From Nonlabens sp. MB-3u-79 (GTDB taxonomy: Bacteria; Bacteroidota; Bacteroidia; Flavobacteriales; Flavobacteriaceae), in assembly GCF_002831625.1 (NCBI RefSeq), contig NZ_CP025116.1:372001-436000 (forward strand): 64,000 bases of DNA, in the 5' to 3' direction. The translations under genes and the position numbers were made by a program. Position 1 is the stretch's first letter. The number at the start of each line of letters is the position of its first letter. A model generated the notes under the pieces. It saw only the letters and a program-made list of their open reading frames with translations. It was not told the origin of the DNA and did no database searches. Shown piece after piece: positions 10,489 through 20,749 of the stretch.

Positions 10489-13400
10489 TTAATCCTCCAG
10501 TCTTAGATCTAGTCCTAGACCTTTCAACTCGTGCATCAATACGTTAAATGATTCTGGAAGACCAGGCTCTGGCATAGGCTCACCTTTTACGATAGCTTCG
10601 TAAGTTTTGGCGCGTCCTATAACGTCATCTGATTTTACAGTTAAAATTTCACGTAAAGTACTAGAAGCACCATAGGCTTCCAGTGCCCATACCTCCATCT
10701 CTCCAAATCGCTGACCACCAAATTGTGCTTTACCACCGAGTGGCTGCTGTGTGATTAACGAATATGGACCGATAGAACGCGCGTGCATCTTATCATCTAC
10801 CATGTGTCCTAGTTTAAGCATGTAGATAATACCTACTGTTGCAGGTTGATCAAAACGCTCACCAGTACCACCGTCAAATAAATACGTATGTCCGAAACGT
10901 GGAATACCTGCCTCATCGGTGTAACCATTGATCTGATCTAATGTAGCACCATCAAAGATAGGAGTGGCAAATTTCTTGCCTAATTTCTCTCCTGCCCATC
11001 CTAGTACGGTTTCATAAATCTGTCCAATGTTCATACGAGAAGGTACACCAAGCGGATTCAATACGATATCTACCGGAGTTCCATCTTCAAGGAAAGGCAT
11101 GTCTTCCTGACGTACAATACGTGCAACGATACCTTTGTTACCATGTCGTCCTGCCATCTTATCTCCTACTTTAAGTTTACGCTTCTTAGCGATGTAAACT
11201 TTAGCAAGTTTGATAATACCAGCTGGAAGTTCATCTCCTACAGAGATGGTAAACTTCTCACGCCTTAATGATCCTTGTAGATCATTTTCTTTAATCTTAT
11301 AATTGTGAAGTAAGTCGGCAACCATATCATTCACCTCATTACCTGTAGTCCAAGTTCCTGAAGTTAAATGTGTAAAGTCATCTACGGAGTTCAACATTTT
11401 AAGAGTGTATTTTTTACCTTTTGGAAGAACTTCTTCCCCAAGATCGTTAAATACACCTTGTGATGTTTTACCACTTACAATTTCAAATAATTTTTCAATT
11501 AGACGCTCTTGAAGACCGTCAAATTTACCTTGATAATCTTGCTCTAATCGAGCAATATCTTCTTTGTCTTGAGCTCTTTTTCTCTTATCCTTAACGGCAC
11601 GAGAGAATAATTTCTTATCGATAACAACACCTCTTAGCGATGGAGAAGCTTTTAAAGAAGCATCTTTTACATCACCAGCTTTATCACCGAAAATCGCTCT
11701 AAGAAGTTTTTCTTCTGGAGTAGGATCACTTTCTCCTTTAGGAGTAATTTTACCTATTAATATATCTCCAGGCTTCACTTCTGCTCCAACACGTATCATT
11801 CCGTGTTCATCAAGATCAGCAGTAGCTTCCTCACTTACGTTAGGAATATCTGCAGTAAGTTCTTCGTTACCTAATTTAGTATCTCTAACTTCAAGAGAAT
11901 ACTCATCTACGTGAATAGAAGTAAAGATATCTTCACGAACTACTTTTTCAGAAATTACGATTGCATCCTCAAAGTTGTAACCTTTCCATGGCATAAATGC
12001 CACTTTCATGTTACGACCTAAAGCAAGTTCACCCGCTTCAGTCGCATAACCTTGACAAAGTACTTGTCCTTTATCAACTCGATCGCCTTTTTGAACGATA
12101 GGTTTCAAGGTAATACTAGTACCTTGATTCGTCTTACGGAATTTAATCAAATTGTAAGAAGTGTCTTCTGGCTCAAAGCTTACCAAAGCCTCACGTTCTG
12201 TACGATCATATCTGATCACTACTTTTTGTGAATCTACATATACTACTTCACCATCACCTTCTGCATTGATCAATACTCTTGAATCTGAAGCAACTTGTCT
12301 TTCCAGACCTGTTCCTACAATAGGAGCATCTACTCTAAGTAGCGGCACTGCTTGACGCATCATGTTAGATCCCATCAGTGCACGGTTAGCATCATCATGT
12401 TCCAAGAAAGGAATTAAGGATGCAGATATGGATGCAATCTGGTTAGGAGCAACATCAGCATAGACAACATCAGTAGCATTTATTACCGGGAAGTCACCTT
12501 CCATACGTGCAATTACCTTTTCTTGATCTATCTTACCATTAGTAAGGGGTAAGTTAGCTTGTGCAATATGCAAGCCTTCTTCTTCTTCTGCACTTAGATA
12601 AGTAGGTTGGTCTTGTAAATTCACAACACCATTAGTTACTTTTCTATATGGAGTCTCAATGAATCCCATTCCATTCACTTTTGCAAATACTGCTAGTGAA
12701 GAGATCAAACCAATATTCGGTCCTTCAGGTGTTTCAATTGGACAAAGTCTTCCGTAGTGCGTATAGTGTACATCTCGTACTTCAAATCCTGCTCTTTCTC
12801 TTGAAAGTCCACCAGGTCCTAGTGCTGATAATCTACGTTTGTGGGTAATCTCTGCTAATGGATTTGTTTGATCCATAAATTGAGATAACTGGTTGGTACC
12901 AAAGAAAGAATTAATAACAGAAGACAAGGTCTTTGCATTAATAAGGTCAATAGGTGTAAACACCTCGTTATCTCTTACGTTCATACGCTCGCGTATAGTA
13001 CGAGCCATACGAGCAAGTCCTACACCAAATTGTTGAGACAACTGCTCACCAACGGTACGTACACGACGGTTAGACAAGTGATCAATATCATCAATCTCTG
13101 CTTTAGAGTTGATCAACATGATCAAGTGCTTTATAATGGTGATGATATCTTCTTTGGTAAGCACTTGCTTATCCATTGGAATATCAAGACCCAATTTTTT
13201 ATTCATTCGGTAACGACCTACCTCACCTAAATTATATCTCTGATCAGAGAAAAATAATTTATCAATGATTCCACGAGCTGTTTCTTCATCTGGCGGCTCA
13301 GCGTTACGTAATTGTCTATATATGTGTTCTACCGCTTCTTTTTCAGAATTAGTAGGATCTTTTTGTAACGTATTGTGAATTATGGCATAATCAGCTGACA

Positions 13401-14298
13401 TATTATCTTCTTTGTGAAGAAGAATGGTCTTAGCTTGAGATTCAATAATCTCATCGATGTGCTCTTTTTCAAGAATGGTATCGCGATCAAGAACGATTTC
13501 ATTACGTTCGATAGAAACTACTTCACCAGTATCTTCATCGACGAAATCTTCATGCCATGTTCTAAGTACACGAGCGGCAAGTTTGCGTCCTAGGTACTTT
13601 TTAAGTCCTGTTTTACTCGCTTTCACTTCTTCAGCAAGATCAAAGATTCCTAGGATATCCTTATCTCTTTCAAAACCGATAGCACGGAAAAGTGTAGTTA
13701 CAGGTAATTTCTTTTTACGATCTATATAAGCGTACATTACGCTGTTAATATCTGTCGCAAATTCTATCCATGACCCTTTAAAAGGGATAACACGAGCAGA
13801 GTATAATTTAGTTCCATTTGCATGGAATGACTGTCCAAAAAAGACACCCGGAGATCTGTGTAACTGAGATACAACAACACGCTCTGCACCGTTGATACAA
13901 AAAGTACCAGATGGAGTCATGTAAGGAATAGTACCTAGATAAACATCTTGAACAATGGTTTCAAAATCTTCGTGTTCTGGATCAGTACAATATAATTTTA
14001 AGCGCGATTTAAGAGGCACGCTGTAGGTAAGTCCACGCTCTATACATTCTTGAATAGAATAACGAGGGGGATCTACGAAGTAATCGAGAAATTCCAACAC
14101 GAACTGATTACGAGTATCAGTGATAGGAAAATTTTCCATGAAGGTATTATAAAGGCCTTCTACTTCTCTTTTGTCAGATTTAGTCTCTAACTGAAAAAAG
14201 TCCTGAAAGGATTTTATTTGGATATCCAGCAGGTCAGGATATTCTGCCTTATTAGTTACCGTTGAAAAATTAATTCTTTCTGTGTTTGTTGCTAGCAT
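10489..14298 (-). CDS. rpoB: DNA-directed RNA polymerase subunit beta
   Basis: A 1269-residue subunit starting at the ATG at 14298 ([14 protein letters not shown]); a TTG directly before it is less likely. The rifampicin-binding region is present ([19 protein letters not shown], then [20 protein letters not shown]), with Asp516-, His526- and Ser531-equivalent residues of the sensitive type (E. coli numbering). C-terminal [20 protein letters not shown] is the conserved beta C-terminal motif. A hairpin region separates it from rplL upstream. Translation lacks a clear Shine-Dalgarno, as usual here. Confidence 0.98.
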   Translation of the reverse strand: MLATNTERINFSTVTNKAEYPDLLDIQIKSFQDFFQLETKSDKREVEGLYNTFMENFPITDTRNQFVLEFLDYFVDPPRYSIQECIERGLTYSVPLKSRLKLYCTDPEHEDFETIVQDVYLGTIPYMTPSGTFCINGAERVVVSQLHRSPGVFFGQSFHANGTKLYSARVIPFKGSWIEFATDINSVMYAYIDRKKKLPVTTLFRAIGFERDKDILGIFDLAEEVKASKTGLKKYLGRKLAARVLRTWHEDFVDEDTGEVVSIERNEIVLDRDTILEKEHIDEIIESQAKTILLHKEDNMSADYAIIHNTLQKDPTNSEKEAVEHIYRQLRNAEPPDEETARGIIDKLFFSDQRYNLGEVGRYRMNKKLGLDIPMDKQVLTKEDIITIIKHLIMLINSKAEIDDIDHLSNRRVRTVGEQLSQQFGVGLARMARTIRERMNVRDNEVFTPIDLINAKTLSSVINSFFGTNQLSQFMDQTNPLAEITHKRRLSALGPGGLSRERAGFEVRDVHYTHYGRLCPIETPEGPNIGLISSLAVFAKVNGMGFIETPYRKVTNGVVNLQDQPTYLSAEEEEGLHIAQANLPLTNGKIDQEKVIARMEGDFPVINATDVVYADVAPNQIASISASLIPFLEHDDANRALMGSNMMRQAVPLLRVDAPIVGTGLERQVASDSRVLINAEGDGEVVYVDSQKVVIRYDRTEREALVSFEPEDTSYNLIKFRKTNQGTSITLKPIVQKGDRVDKGQVLCQGYATEAGELALGRNMKVAFMPWKGYNFEDAIVISEKVVREDIFTSIHVDEYSLEVRDTKLGNEELTADIPNVSEEATADLDEHGMIRVGAEVKPGDILIGKITPKGESDPTPEEKLLRAIFGDKAGDVKDASLKASPSLRGVVIDKKLFSRAVKDKRKRAQDKEDIARLEQDYQGKFDGLQERLIEKLFEIVSGKTSQGVFNDLGEEVLPKGKKYTLKMLNSVDDFTHLTSGTWTTGNEVNDMVADLLHNYKIKENDLQGSLRREKFTISVGDELPAGIIKLAKVYIAKKRKLKVGDKMAGRHGNKGIVARIVRQEDMPFLEDGTPVDIVLNPLGVPSRMNIGQIYETVLGWAGEKLGKKFATPIFDGATLDQINGYTDEAGIPRFGHTYLFDGGTGERFDQPATVGIIYMLKLGHMVDDKMHARSIGPYSLITQQPLGGKAQFGGQRFGEMEVWALEAYGASSTLREILTVKSDDVIGRAKTYEAIVKGEPMPEPGLPESFNVLMHELKGLGLDLRLED

Positions 14299-14367
14299 CA
14301 ATGCACGGTATTAAGTGATTAAAAAAAGCGTTATCGACGACGTCTCATCTTTATACGCAAAATGGTC

Positions 14368-14396
14368 TAGGCCTGTGAGCGCCGCTCACAGGTCTA
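14368..14396 (-). promoter_or_regulatory. rplL-rpoB intergenic hairpin
   Basis: Thirteen-base-pair stem (14368-14380 with 14384-14396, one G-T pair, three-base loop) around CCTGTGAGC/GCTCACAGG. There is no following T-run on either strand, so it looks like a partial attenuator or RNase processing site rather than a full terminator. An attenuator occupies the same place in E. coli. Confidence 0.6.
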
Positions 14397-14422
14397 AACC
14401 TTTATTGTTTAGGTAAGAAGAA

Positions 14423-14797
14423 TTACTTCAACTCCACCTCAGCACCAGCTGCTTCTAGCTGAGCTTTAAGCGCTTCTGCTTCGTCTTTAGAAACACCTTC
14501 TTTAATTGGAGATGGTGCATCGTCAACAAGTGCTTTAGCATCTTTCAATCCTGCTCCTGTAAGTTCTTTTACAAGTTTCACAACAGCTAGTTTAGCACCA
14601 CCTGCAGCTTTAAGGATTACATCAAATTCTGTTTGCTCTTCAGCAGCGTCTCCACCACCTGCAGCTGGTCCAACCATAGCAACTGCCGCTGCTGCTGGTT
14701 CAATACCATACTCATCCTTAAGGATGTCTGCTAATTCGTTTACTTCTTTAACAGTTAAATTAACTAACTGCTCAGCGAAATCTTTTAAATCTGCCAT
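14423..14797 (-). CDS. rplL: 50S ribosomal protein L7/L12 (bL12)
   Basis: The 124-residue stalk protein has the N-terminal dimerisation region ([20 protein letters not shown]), an Ala/Gly-rich hinge around residues 35-55, and the C-terminal factor-binding domain ending [17 protein letters not shown]. It recruits translational GTPases to the ribosome. It lies directly after rplJ in the L10 operon and before rpoB, the standard order. Confidence 0.97.
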   Translation of the reverse strand: MADLKDFAEQLVNLTVKEVNELADILKDEYGIEPAAAAVAMVGPAAGGGDAAEEQTEFDVILKAAGGAKLAVVKLVKELTGAGLKDAKALVDDAPSPIKEGVSKDEAEALKAQLEAAGAEVELK

Positions 14798-14852
14798 TTT
14801 TCTATCGTTTTAATAAAATTTATAAATAATTAATTGCGTACTAAATTGGGTT

Positions 14853-15368
14853 CTATCTTTCAGATAGAGTTTTAAGTATTCCTGCGAGTTTACCACCACC
14901 TGATTGAAGTGCTGATATCACATTTTTAGCAGGACTTTGAAGTAGACCGATGATATCACCAATCATTTCTTCTTTAGACTTGATATTGCTTAATGCATTG
15001 ATCTTATCATCACCTACATAAATTGCTTCTTCAATATAAGCTCCTTTAAGCACAGGCTTGTCAGACTTCTTTCTGAAGTTTTCGATAACCCTAGCTGGTG
15101 CATTTGCAACTTCAGAAAGCATGATGGATGTATTACCTTTTAATAAATCAGGTAACTCACCAAAGTCTTTATCTGAAGCTTGCATAGCCTTAGCCAGAAG
15201 AGTATTCTTAACTACTGACATGGTTATATTAGCTTTGAAACAAGCTCTACGTAAATTTGATGTATCTGAAGCATTTAAGCCAGATATGTCTGCTAGGTAT
15301 ATAGTTGAATTCTCACCTAACGTAGCAGTCAAATCTTGAATAACATTTGCTTTTTGTTCTCTTGTCAT
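14853..15368 (-). CDS. rplJ: 50S ribosomal protein L10 (uL10)
   Basis: A 171-residue protein that anchors L7/L12 dimers on the ribosome stalk (MTREQKANVIQDLTATLGEN..., with NTSIMLSE in the middle and a C-terminal helix ALQSGGGKLAGILKTLSER). In many bacteria L10 autoregulates its own operon through the mRNA leader; nothing specific to that is evident in the 11-base rplA-rplJ gap. The synteny rplK-rplA-rplJ-rplL supports the call. Confidence 0.96.
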   Translation of the reverse strand: MTREQKANVIQDLTATLGENSTIYLADISGLNASDTSNLRRACFKANITMSVVKNTLLAKAMQASDKDFGELPDLLKGNTSIMLSEVANAPARVIENFRKKSDKPVLKGAYIEEAIYVGDDKINALSNIKSKEEMIGDIIGLLQSPAKNVISALQSGGGKLAGILKTLSER

Positions 15369-15379
15369 GATCTAGATTT

Positions 15380-16078
15380 TTAGTCTTCTGCAAAACGTTT
15401 AGTGTCTATCTCAATACTAGGACTCATCGTACTAGAAATGAAGATACTTTTGATATAAATACCTTTAGACGTTGTCGGTTTTAATTTAACTAGTGTATTG
15501 ATTAATTCTCTTGCATTACCTGCAATCTTCTCCGCATCAAAAGATGCTTTTCCAACTGCTGCATGTATAATACCAGTCTTATCCACTTTAAAGTCGATTT
15601 TACCAGCTTTAACTTCCTTAACCGCTTTTGCTACATCCATAGTAACTGTTCCAGTTTTAGGGTTAGGCATTAAACCTCTAGGACCTAGTATACGACCTAA
15701 TGGACCTAATTTTCCCATAACACTAGGCATGGTAATAATTACATCTACATCAGTCCATCCACCTTTGATCTTATCGAGGTATTCATCAAGACCTACATAG
15801 TCAGCACCAGCTTCAGTAGCTTCCGCTTCCTTATCTGGAGTAACTAACGCAAGTACTTTAACGTCTTTACCTGTACCATGAGGTAATGTAACAACACCTC
15901 TAACCATTTGGTTAGCTTTACGTGGATCTACATTTAACCTTACAGCTAGATCTACAGAAGCATCAAACTTTGTGCTTGTTACTTCCTTTACTAATTTAGA
16001 GGCATCAGCAACAGAATAAGTTTGTAACCTATCTATTTTTACTTGATTCTCTTTTTGATTTTTTGTTAATTTTGCCAT
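15380..16078 (-). CDS. rplA: 50S ribosomal protein L1 (uL1)
   Basis: The 232-residue L1-stalk protein has the signature [15 protein letters not shown] and the N-terminal [20 protein letters not shown] stretch. It binds 23S rRNA and assists release of E-site tRNA. It lies 11 bases downstream of rplK, with which it forms a classical two-gene unit. Length is normal. Confidence 0.97.
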   Translation of the reverse strand: MAKLTKNQKENQVKIDRLQTYSVADASKLVKEVTSTKFDASVDLAVRLNVDPRKANQMVRGVVTLPHGTGKDVKVLALVTPDKEAEATEAGADYVGLDEYLDKIKGGWTDVDVIITMPSVMGKLGPLGRILGPRGLMPNPKTGTVTMDVAKAVKEVKAGKIDFKVDKTGIIHAAVGKASFDAEKIAGNARELINTLVKLKPTTSKGIYIKSIFISSTMSPSIEIDTKRFAED

Positions 16079-16089
16079 TGTTACAGGTT

Positions 16090-16530
16090 TTAAGCCGGTG
16101 CGTTTCCACCTTTAACGTTCACACCCATTGACTTAGCAGTACCAGCTACCATTCGCATAGCGCTATCTACTGTAAATGCATTGAGGTCTGGCATCTTATC
16201 CATTGCGATCAAACGAATTTGATCCCAACTGACAGTTCCAACTTTCTTACGGTTAGGTTCTCCACTTCCGCCTTTAAGCTTTAACGCTTCAAGGATTTGT
16301 ACTGCTGCTGGAGGTGTTTTAATTACAAAATCGAAGGACTTATCCTTAAACACCGTAATCGCTACAGGTAATATTTTACCCGCTTTATCCTGAGTTCTAG
16401 CATTAAACTGCTTACAGAACTCCATGATATTCACACCAGCCGCACCAAGTGCAGGTCCTACAGGAGGAGATGGGTTTGCTGCACCACCTTTAACTTGTAG
16501 TTTTACAACCTTAGATACTTCTTTAGCCAT
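16090..16530 (-). CDS. rplK: 50S ribosomal protein L11 (uL11)
   Basis: The 146-residue product has the N-terminal [21 protein letters not shown] motif region and C-terminal rRNA-binding domain ([16 protein letters not shown]). It forms the GTPase-associated centre with L10 and L12. It is directly followed by rplA and preceded by nusG, with a 70-base gap that shows no strong hairpin. Confidence 0.97.
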   Translation of the reverse strand: MAKEVSKVVKLQVKGGAANPSPPVGPALGAAGVNIMEFCKQFNARTQDKAGKILPVAITVFKDKSFDFVIKTPPAAVQILEALKLKGGSGEPNRKKVGTVSWDQIRLIAMDKMPDLNAFTVDSAMRMVAGTAKSMGVNVKGGNAPA

Positions 16531-16600
16531 TTCTAATTAATTTCACTTATTTAATGATAATAAAGTGGAAGCCTTATTTATCACCTATAAATTGTAACAT

Positions 16601-17155
16601 TTATACTTTCTCTACTTGCATATAACTAAGCTCCAAAGGAGTCTTACGGCCAAATATTTTAACCATAACTTCTAGTTTACGCTTTTCTTCGTTTACTGTT
16701 TCAATAGTACCGTTAAATCCATTAAATGGACCGTCTACTACTTTTACTGTTTCACCACTCTTAAAAGGAATAGCTATATTATCAGTTTGCTCGGCAAGTT
16801 CATCAACTTTACCTAACATTCTGTTTACTTCAGCCCTTCTTAAAGGTACCGGTTCTCCACCTTTAGTTTCACCTAAAAAACCGATTACACCGTTCACAGA
16901 TTTAATAATATGAGGCACTTCACCTTCTAATCGGGCTTGTACCATAATATACCCAGGAAAATAAACACGTTCCTTGTGATATTTCTTACCATCTCTAATC
17001 TGAACCACCTTCTCAGTAGGAACTAGAATTTGCGTTAAATAATCCCCAAGATTATGGTGAGCAATTTCTGACTCTATATAATCCTTGATCTTATTTTCTT
17101 GGCCGCTTACAGAACGAACAACATACCATTTCATTAAATCCTTCTCTTCTGACAT
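16601..17155 (-). CDS. nusG: Transcription termination/antitermination factor NusG
   Basis: The 184-residue protein has the NGN domain (KWYVVRSVSGQENKIKDYIE and PGYIMVQARLEGEVPHIIKS) and a C-terminal KOW domain (PFKSGETVKVVDGPFNGFNG). It binds RNA polymerase and couples it to Rho or the ribosome. It is 8 bases downstream of secE, the universal order. Start is the ATG at 17155. Confidence 0.97.
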   Translation of the reverse strand: MSEEKDLMKWYVVRSVSGQENKIKDYIESEIAHHNLGDYLTQILVPTEKVVQIRDGKKYHKERVYFPGYIMVQARLEGEVPHIIKSVNGVIGFLGETKGGEPVPLRRAEVNRMLGKVDELAEQTDNIAIPFKSGETVKVVDGPFNGFNGTIETVNEEKRKLEVMVKIFGRKTPLELSYMQVEKV

Positions 17156-17163
17156 AGCGATTA

Positions 17164-17361
17164 TTAATTTTGCTTAATCCAACTAAAATAATTCTCAATA
17201 GCAGCACTGAAAACATAATCAATACCCGCTACAATTAGCGCAAAAATAATAGAGAATACAGCAACTGTAACTGTTAACTTTTGCGTTTCAGCCCAAGTAG
17301 GCCAAGTAACGTGATTCGTTAACTCATTATAAGACTCTTTTACGTATGTTATCAAACTCAT
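17164..17361 (-). CDS. secE: Preprotein translocase subunit SecE
   Basis: A 65-residue single-spanning membrane protein: the amphipathic segment YVKESYNELTNHVTWPTWAE followed by one transmembrane helix (VTVAVFSIIFALIVAGIDYVF). The short, one-helix form is usual outside enterobacteria. It completes SecYEG. It precedes nusG and follows tRNA-Trp, an arrangement known from many bacteria. Confidence 0.95.
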   Translation of the reverse strand: MSLITYVKESYNELTNHVTWPTWAETQKLTVTVAVFSIIFALIVAGIDYVFSAAIENYFSWIKQN

Positions 17362-17381
17362 AATAGTGATGTTCTGAACGT

Positions 17382-17389
17382 CAAACTTA
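17382..17389 (-). promoter_or_regulatory. Possible -7 box before secE
   Basis: On the minus strand this reads TAAGTTTG, matching TAnnTTTG, 20 bases before the secE ATG. No TTG is found at the ideal -33 spacing, so it may be fortuitous. Confidence 0.3.
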
Positions 17390-17437
17390 AAACATCAATA
17401 AAAAACTTGTTGTTTAAAGCCAACTATATTTATAATG

Positions 17438-17510
17438 CACGGGCTGAGAGACTCGAACTCACGACACCTGGTTTTGGAGACCAGTGCTCTACCAACTGAG
17501 CTAAGCCCGC
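17438..17510 (-). tRNA. tRNA-Trp (anticodon CCA)
   Basis: The minus strand folds as a 73-base cloverleaf: acceptor GCGGGCT with AGCCCGT (terminal G-T), D arm AGCTCAGTTGGTAGAGC, anticodon stem CTGGT/ACCAG with loop CTCCAAA giving CCA, and T arm GAGTTCGAGTCTC. CCA is not encoded. It sits between tuf and secE. Confidence 0.96.
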
Positions 17511-17561
17511 AAAAAAATCACCCTAAAAAGAACGATTTATTGCCTTCCCCATATAAAGGGA

Positions 17562-17593
17562 AAGTATCCTATCTAAAAATAGATAGGATACTT
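17562..17593 (-). promoter_or_regulatory. Strong hairpin between tuf and tRNA-Trp
   Basis: A perfect 14-bp stem (17562-17575 with 17580-17593, loop of four) lies 18 bases past the tuf stop. On the minus strand it has no clean T-run after it, so it may be a processing or mRNA 3'-end stabilising element separating tuf mRNA from the tRNA rather than a simple terminator. Confidence 0.65.
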
Positions 17594-17611
17594 AATATAA
17601 TCAATTAGAAA

Positions 17612-18799
17612 TTAATCTAAAATCTCAGTAACCTGACCTGCTCCAACAGTTCTACCACCTTCACGGATAGCAAAACGAAGTCCTAGGCTCAATGCAATAG
17701 GCTGGATAAGTTCAACATTAATTGTCAAGTTATCACCTGGCATTACCATCTCAACACCATCAGGAAGTGAGATGTTACCTGTTACGTCAGTTGTACGTAC
17801 ATAAAACTGAGGACGGTAGTTATTGTGAAATGGAGTGTGACGTCCACCTTCTTCTTTCTTAAGGATATAAACCTCTGCTTTAAATCTTGCGTGAGGAGTT
17901 ACAGATCCTGGCTTAGTAATTACCATACCACGAGAAATTTGAGACTTCTCAATACCTCTTAACAAGATACCTGCGTTATCTCCTGCTTCACCTCTATCAA
18001 GGATCTGACGGAACATTTCAATACCTGTTATGGTAGAAGTCAACTTCTGTGCACCCATTCCAATAATCTCAACAGGATCTCCAGTGTTAGCTACACCAGT
18101 CTCAATACGACCAGTTGCAACAGTACCACGACCTGTAATAGAGAATACATCTTCTATAGGCATAAGGAAAGGCTTGTCCATTTCACGTACTGGCTCTTCG
18201 ATCCAGCTATCAACAGCAGCCATCAATTCAAGTACAGAATCAACCCATTTTTGTTCTCCATTAAGCGCTCCAAGAGCAGAACCAGAAATAACAGGACCAT
18301 TGTCACCATCATATTCATAGAAACTTAATAGATCACGTACTTCCATATCCACTAATTCAAGAAGCTCTTCATCATCTACCATATCCACTTTGTTAAGGAA
18401 TACAACCATACGAGGAATACCTACCTGACGTCCAAGAAGGATGTGCTCACGTGTCTGTGGCATAGGACCATCAGTAGCAGCAACAACAAGAATAGCACCA
18501 TCCATTTGAGCAGCACCAGTAACCATGTTCTTTACATAATCGGCGTGACCAGGACAATCTACGTGTGCGTAATGTCTGTTTTCTGTTTGATACTCTACGT
18601 GTGAAGAGTTAATTGTAATACCACGCTCTTTTTCTTCAGGAGCGTTGTCAATTTGATCAAAACTTGTCGCCTTAGAGAAACCAGCATCAGCAAGCACTTT
18701 AGTAATTGCTGCAGTAAGTGTAGTTTTACCGTGGTCAACGTGACCAATAGTTCCTACATTCAGGTGGGGTTTCGAACGATCGTACGTTTCTTTAGCCAT
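17612..18799 (-). CDS. tuf: Translation elongation factor Tu
   Basis: The 395-residue GTPase delivers aminoacyl-tRNA to the ribosome. P-loop GHVDHGKTT at residues 18-26, DCPGH near residue 80, NKVD near 135, and the domain 2-3 sequence ([10 protein letters not shown]...[16 protein letters not shown]) are intact. It follows a four-tRNA cluster, the same order as the E. coli tufB operon. Length is normal for the family. Confidence 0.98.
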   Translation of the reverse strand: MAKETYDRSKPHLNVGTIGHVDHGKTTLTAAITKVLADAGFSKATSFDQIDNAPEEKERGITINSSHVEYQTENRHYAHVDCPGHADYVKNMVTGAAQMDGAILVVAATDGPMPQTREHILLGRQVGIPRMVVFLNKVDMVDDEELLELVDMEVRDLLSFYEYDGDNGPVISGSALGALNGEQKWVDSVLELMAAVDSWIEEPVREMDKPFLMPIEDVFSITGRGTVATGRIETGVANTGDPVEIIGMGAQKLTSTITGIEMFRQILDRGEAGDNAGILLRGIEKSQISRGMVITKPGSVTPHARFKAEVYILKKEEGGRHTPFHNNYRPQFYVRTTDVTGNISLPDGVEMVMPGDNLTINVELIQPIALSLGLRFAIREGGRTVGAGQVTEILD

Positions 18800-18916
18800 A
18801 ATTTATAATCTTAGTTTATATTAGTGTTCAATTTTAAAATAAGACAGACACGGAGCTAAAACCAAATCAGTCTATACTAGTAATGGCCTCTGTTGAGACC
18901 TATTTTTATTTAACAG

Positions 18917-18988
18917 AGCCAATGATGAGATTTGAACTCATGACCTCTTCCTTACCAAGGAAACGCTCTACCCCTGAGCTACACCGGC
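18917..18988 (-). tRNA. tRNA-Thr (anticodon GGT)
   Basis: Minus-strand 72-base cloverleaf: acceptor GCCGGTG with CATTGGC, anticodon stem TTTCC/GGAAG region with loop TTGGTAA giving GGT, T arm GAGTTCAAATCTC. It is the last tRNA before tuf, matching thrT in E. coli. Confidence 0.95.
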
Positions 18989-19054
18989 AAAACCCTTATT
19001 ATAAGGAAATGGACAAATTGACTTTAAACCCAATAAAAATAGAGTTTAATCTAG

Positions 19055-19127
19055 AGCGAGAGACCAGGTTCGAACTGGCGACATTCAGCTTGGAAGGCTG
19101 ACGCTCTACCAACTGAGCTACTCTCGC
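19055..19127 (-). tRNA. tRNA-Gly (anticodon TCC)
   Basis: Minus-strand 73-base cloverleaf: acceptor GCGAGAG with CTCTCGC, anticodon stem CAGC/GCTG with loop CTTCCAA giving TCC, T arm CAGTTCGAACCTG. Equivalent in position to glyT of the E. coli tufB operon. Confidence 0.95.
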
Positions 19128-19191
19128 ATTTATTAGTTTTACAACTAAAAGGTATTCATTATTTCAAATTATCTTCCCAGATAATATCAAG

Positions 19192-19272
19192 TGGGGAGAG
19201 CAGGATTCGAACCTGCGAAGGTTTCCCAACGGAGTTACAGTCCGTCCTCGTTGGCCGCTTGAGTATCTCCCC
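19192..19272 (-). tRNA. tRNA-Tyr (anticodon GTA)
   Basis: Minus-strand 81-base tRNA with a long variable arm: acceptor GGGGAGA with TCTCCCC, anticodon stem ACGGA/TCCGT with loop CTGTAAC giving GTA, T arm CAGGTTCGAATCCTG. Class II length fits tyrosine tRNA. Confidence 0.95.
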
Positions 19273-19304
19273 TAAAAGTCTTTTAAGACCTCACTATTTT
19301 AAAG

Positions 19305-19378
19305 AGCCGATGGAGGGACTCGAACCCACGACCTGCTGATTACAAATCAGCTGCTCTAGCCAGCTGAGCTACATCGGC
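19305..19378 (-). tRNA. tRNA-Thr (anticodon TGT)
   Basis: Minus-strand 74-base cloverleaf: acceptor GCCGATG with CATCGGC, anticodon stem GCTGA/TCAGC with loop TTTGTAA giving TGT, T arm GGGTTCGAGTCCC. First tRNA of the cluster in the direction of transcription. Confidence 0.95.
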
Positions 19379-19398
19379 TTTTATACTTTTTTAGCCAT

Positions 19399-19423
19399 AA
19401 AAAAAGCCCGCTATTTCTAACGG
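19399..19423 (-). terminator. Terminator after hpf
   Basis: On the minus strand CCGTTA-GAAA-TAGCGG is followed by GC and a run of seven T. It lies between hpf and the tRNA cluster, implying the tRNA-tuf unit has its own promoter or partial read-through. Confidence 0.7.
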
Positions 19424-19476
19424 ACTGCAAATGTAAGCCTATTTTTTAATTACCAAAATATTTTTTAATATTTTTT

Positions 19477-19776
19477 TCAGTGCGCAGCTAACTTTTCTTT
19501 TCTTTTTATCAATTGACGCTCTAAAGAAGCCACGCATTCATCTATACACTGCTCAAAAGTTTTACAAGTCTTCTTTACTACCATATCATCTCCCGGAACA
19601 AAAAGTCTTATCTCAGCTATTTTATTTTCTGGAGCAGAGGTCTTTTGCACCTTTAAATATACATCTGCATTAATAATTTTACTGTAGAACTGTTCCAGCT
19701 TATCTAATTTGTTTTGAGAGAAACTGATGAGCTTTAAATCTGCATCAAAATTGACTGCTTGCATGTTTACCTTCAT
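19477..19776 (-). CDS. hpf: Ribosome hibernation-promoting factor (short HPF/RaiA family)
   Basis: A 99-residue protein (MKVNMQAVNFDADLKLISFSQNKLDKLEQFYSKI) matching the sigma-54 modulation/ribosome-associated family of short HPFs, ending in a basic helix (LERQLIKRKEKLAAH). Such proteins occupy the mRNA/tRNA channel of 30S subunits in stationary phase. It lacks the C-terminal dimerisation domain of long HPF. It lies 20 bases downstream of the tyrosine recombinase gene, likely in one transcript, as commonly seen in Bacteroidota. Confidence 0.88.
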   Translation of the reverse strand: MKVNMQAVNFDADLKLISFSQNKLDKLEQFYSKIINADVYLKVQKTSAPENKIAEIRLFVPGDDMVVKKTCKTFEQCIDECVASLERQLIKRKEKLAAH

Positions 19777-19796
19777 AATACATAGTTTTAGATTAA

Positions 19797-20681
19797 TTAT
19801 TTTTTGGACCTAGGATGCGCATTACCATAAACACCCTTTAATGTCGCCATACTAGAATGCGTATAAATTTGTGTTGATGATAAACTAGCGTGACCTAGCA
19901 ATTCTTTAACAGCGTTTAAATCTGCCCCACGGTCTAGTAAATGAGTTGCAAATGTATGTCTCAATACGTGTGGGCTTATTTTTACCTTCAAAGAAACCTT
20001 ACTAAAATATGATTTTATCACTCGATAAACAAGACTTGGGTACATTTTAACTCCTTTAAGAGTTGTGAATAGCTCATCTGTTACTGGTTGCGCTATAGAC
20101 TGGCGCAAGACTACATACTGTTCGATATGATCTTTTATCGAATAAACTAAGGGCACTATCCGCTCTTTATTCCTTTTACCTAACACTTTAATCGTGTTAC
20201 CAGAGACATCGACATCCTTGAGCTTTATATTGATCAACTCTTCTCTTCTTATGCCTGTCGCGTAAAAGAGTTCGATGATTAAAAAGTCTCGTGACTCCAC
20301 AAAACTAGTGGTGTCGTAGGGTGAATCTAGTAATTTCAAAACCTCTTCTGTTGAGAAAGGTATTTGTATCTTTTTAGAAATTTTAAGGCTCTTATAAGAG
20401 GCCGCAGGACTTGAAGTTATCTCACCCACTTTAAGCAGAAATTTAAAATATGACTTTAAGGAAGACATCTTTCTATTCACTGTACGATTAGAACCTCCGT
20501 TCTCTAGCAAGCTAGTAACCCAACCCCTAATCAAACTGTAGTTCACCTCATTTATCTCCTGCACCCCTTCTTCTCTCAGGAAAGAATTAAATTGATTTAA
20601 ATCCTTTTCATAAGCTAAGATGGTATGAGAAGAATAATTTTTCTCAAGTTGAAGATATTCTATATATGAGGTAAGATCCAT
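19797..20681 (-). CDS. Tyrosine recombinase (XerC/XerD type)
   Basis: The 294-residue product has an N-terminal SAM-like core-binding domain (YIEYLQLEKNYSSHTILAYEKDLNQF) and a C-terminal catalytic domain with TGIRREEL (Arg I), SPHVLRHTFATHLLDRG (His-x-x-Arg), LLGHASL (His) and TQIYTH (nucleophile Tyr). Length equals chromosomal XerC/XerD, so dimer resolution is its probable role; integrase activity of a mobile element is unlikely as there are no att-like repeats or phage genes. The start codon ATG abuts the T-run of the rpsU terminator hairpin, so expression depends on read-through. Confidence 0.92.
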   Translation of the reverse strand: MDLTSYIEYLQLEKNYSSHTILAYEKDLNQFNSFLREEGVQEINEVNYSLIRGWVTSLLENGGSNRTVNRKMSSLKSYFKFLLKVGEITSSPAASYKSLKISKKIQIPFSTEEVLKLLDSPYDTTSFVESRDFLIIELFYATGIRREELINIKLKDVDVSGNTIKVLGKRNKERIVPLVYSIKDHIEQYVVLRQSIAQPVTDELFTTLKGVKMYPSLVYRVIKSYFSKVSLKVKISPHVLRHTFATHLLDRGADLNAVKELLGHASLSSTQIYTHSSMATLKGVYGNAHPRSKK

Positions 20682-20682
20682 A

Positions 20683-20725
20683 AAAAAACCGCTAATTGTA
20701 AATGTATAAATTTACAACTAGCGGT
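20683..20725 (-). terminator. rpsU terminator abutting the recombinase start codon
   Basis: On the minus strand ACCGCTA...TAGCGGT plus an inner TTGTAAAT-type stem gives about 15 paired bases with one mismatch, followed by seven T running straight into the ATG of the downstream gene. Acts as terminator or attenuator. Confidence 0.85.
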
Positions 20726-20749
20726 ATGATATTCTAAAGGAAAAATTCT

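Noticed and set aside
18883..19101. Plus-strand open frame over the tRNA genes
   Set aside because: It lies antisense to tRNA-Thr and tRNA-Gly, which fully explain the sequence.
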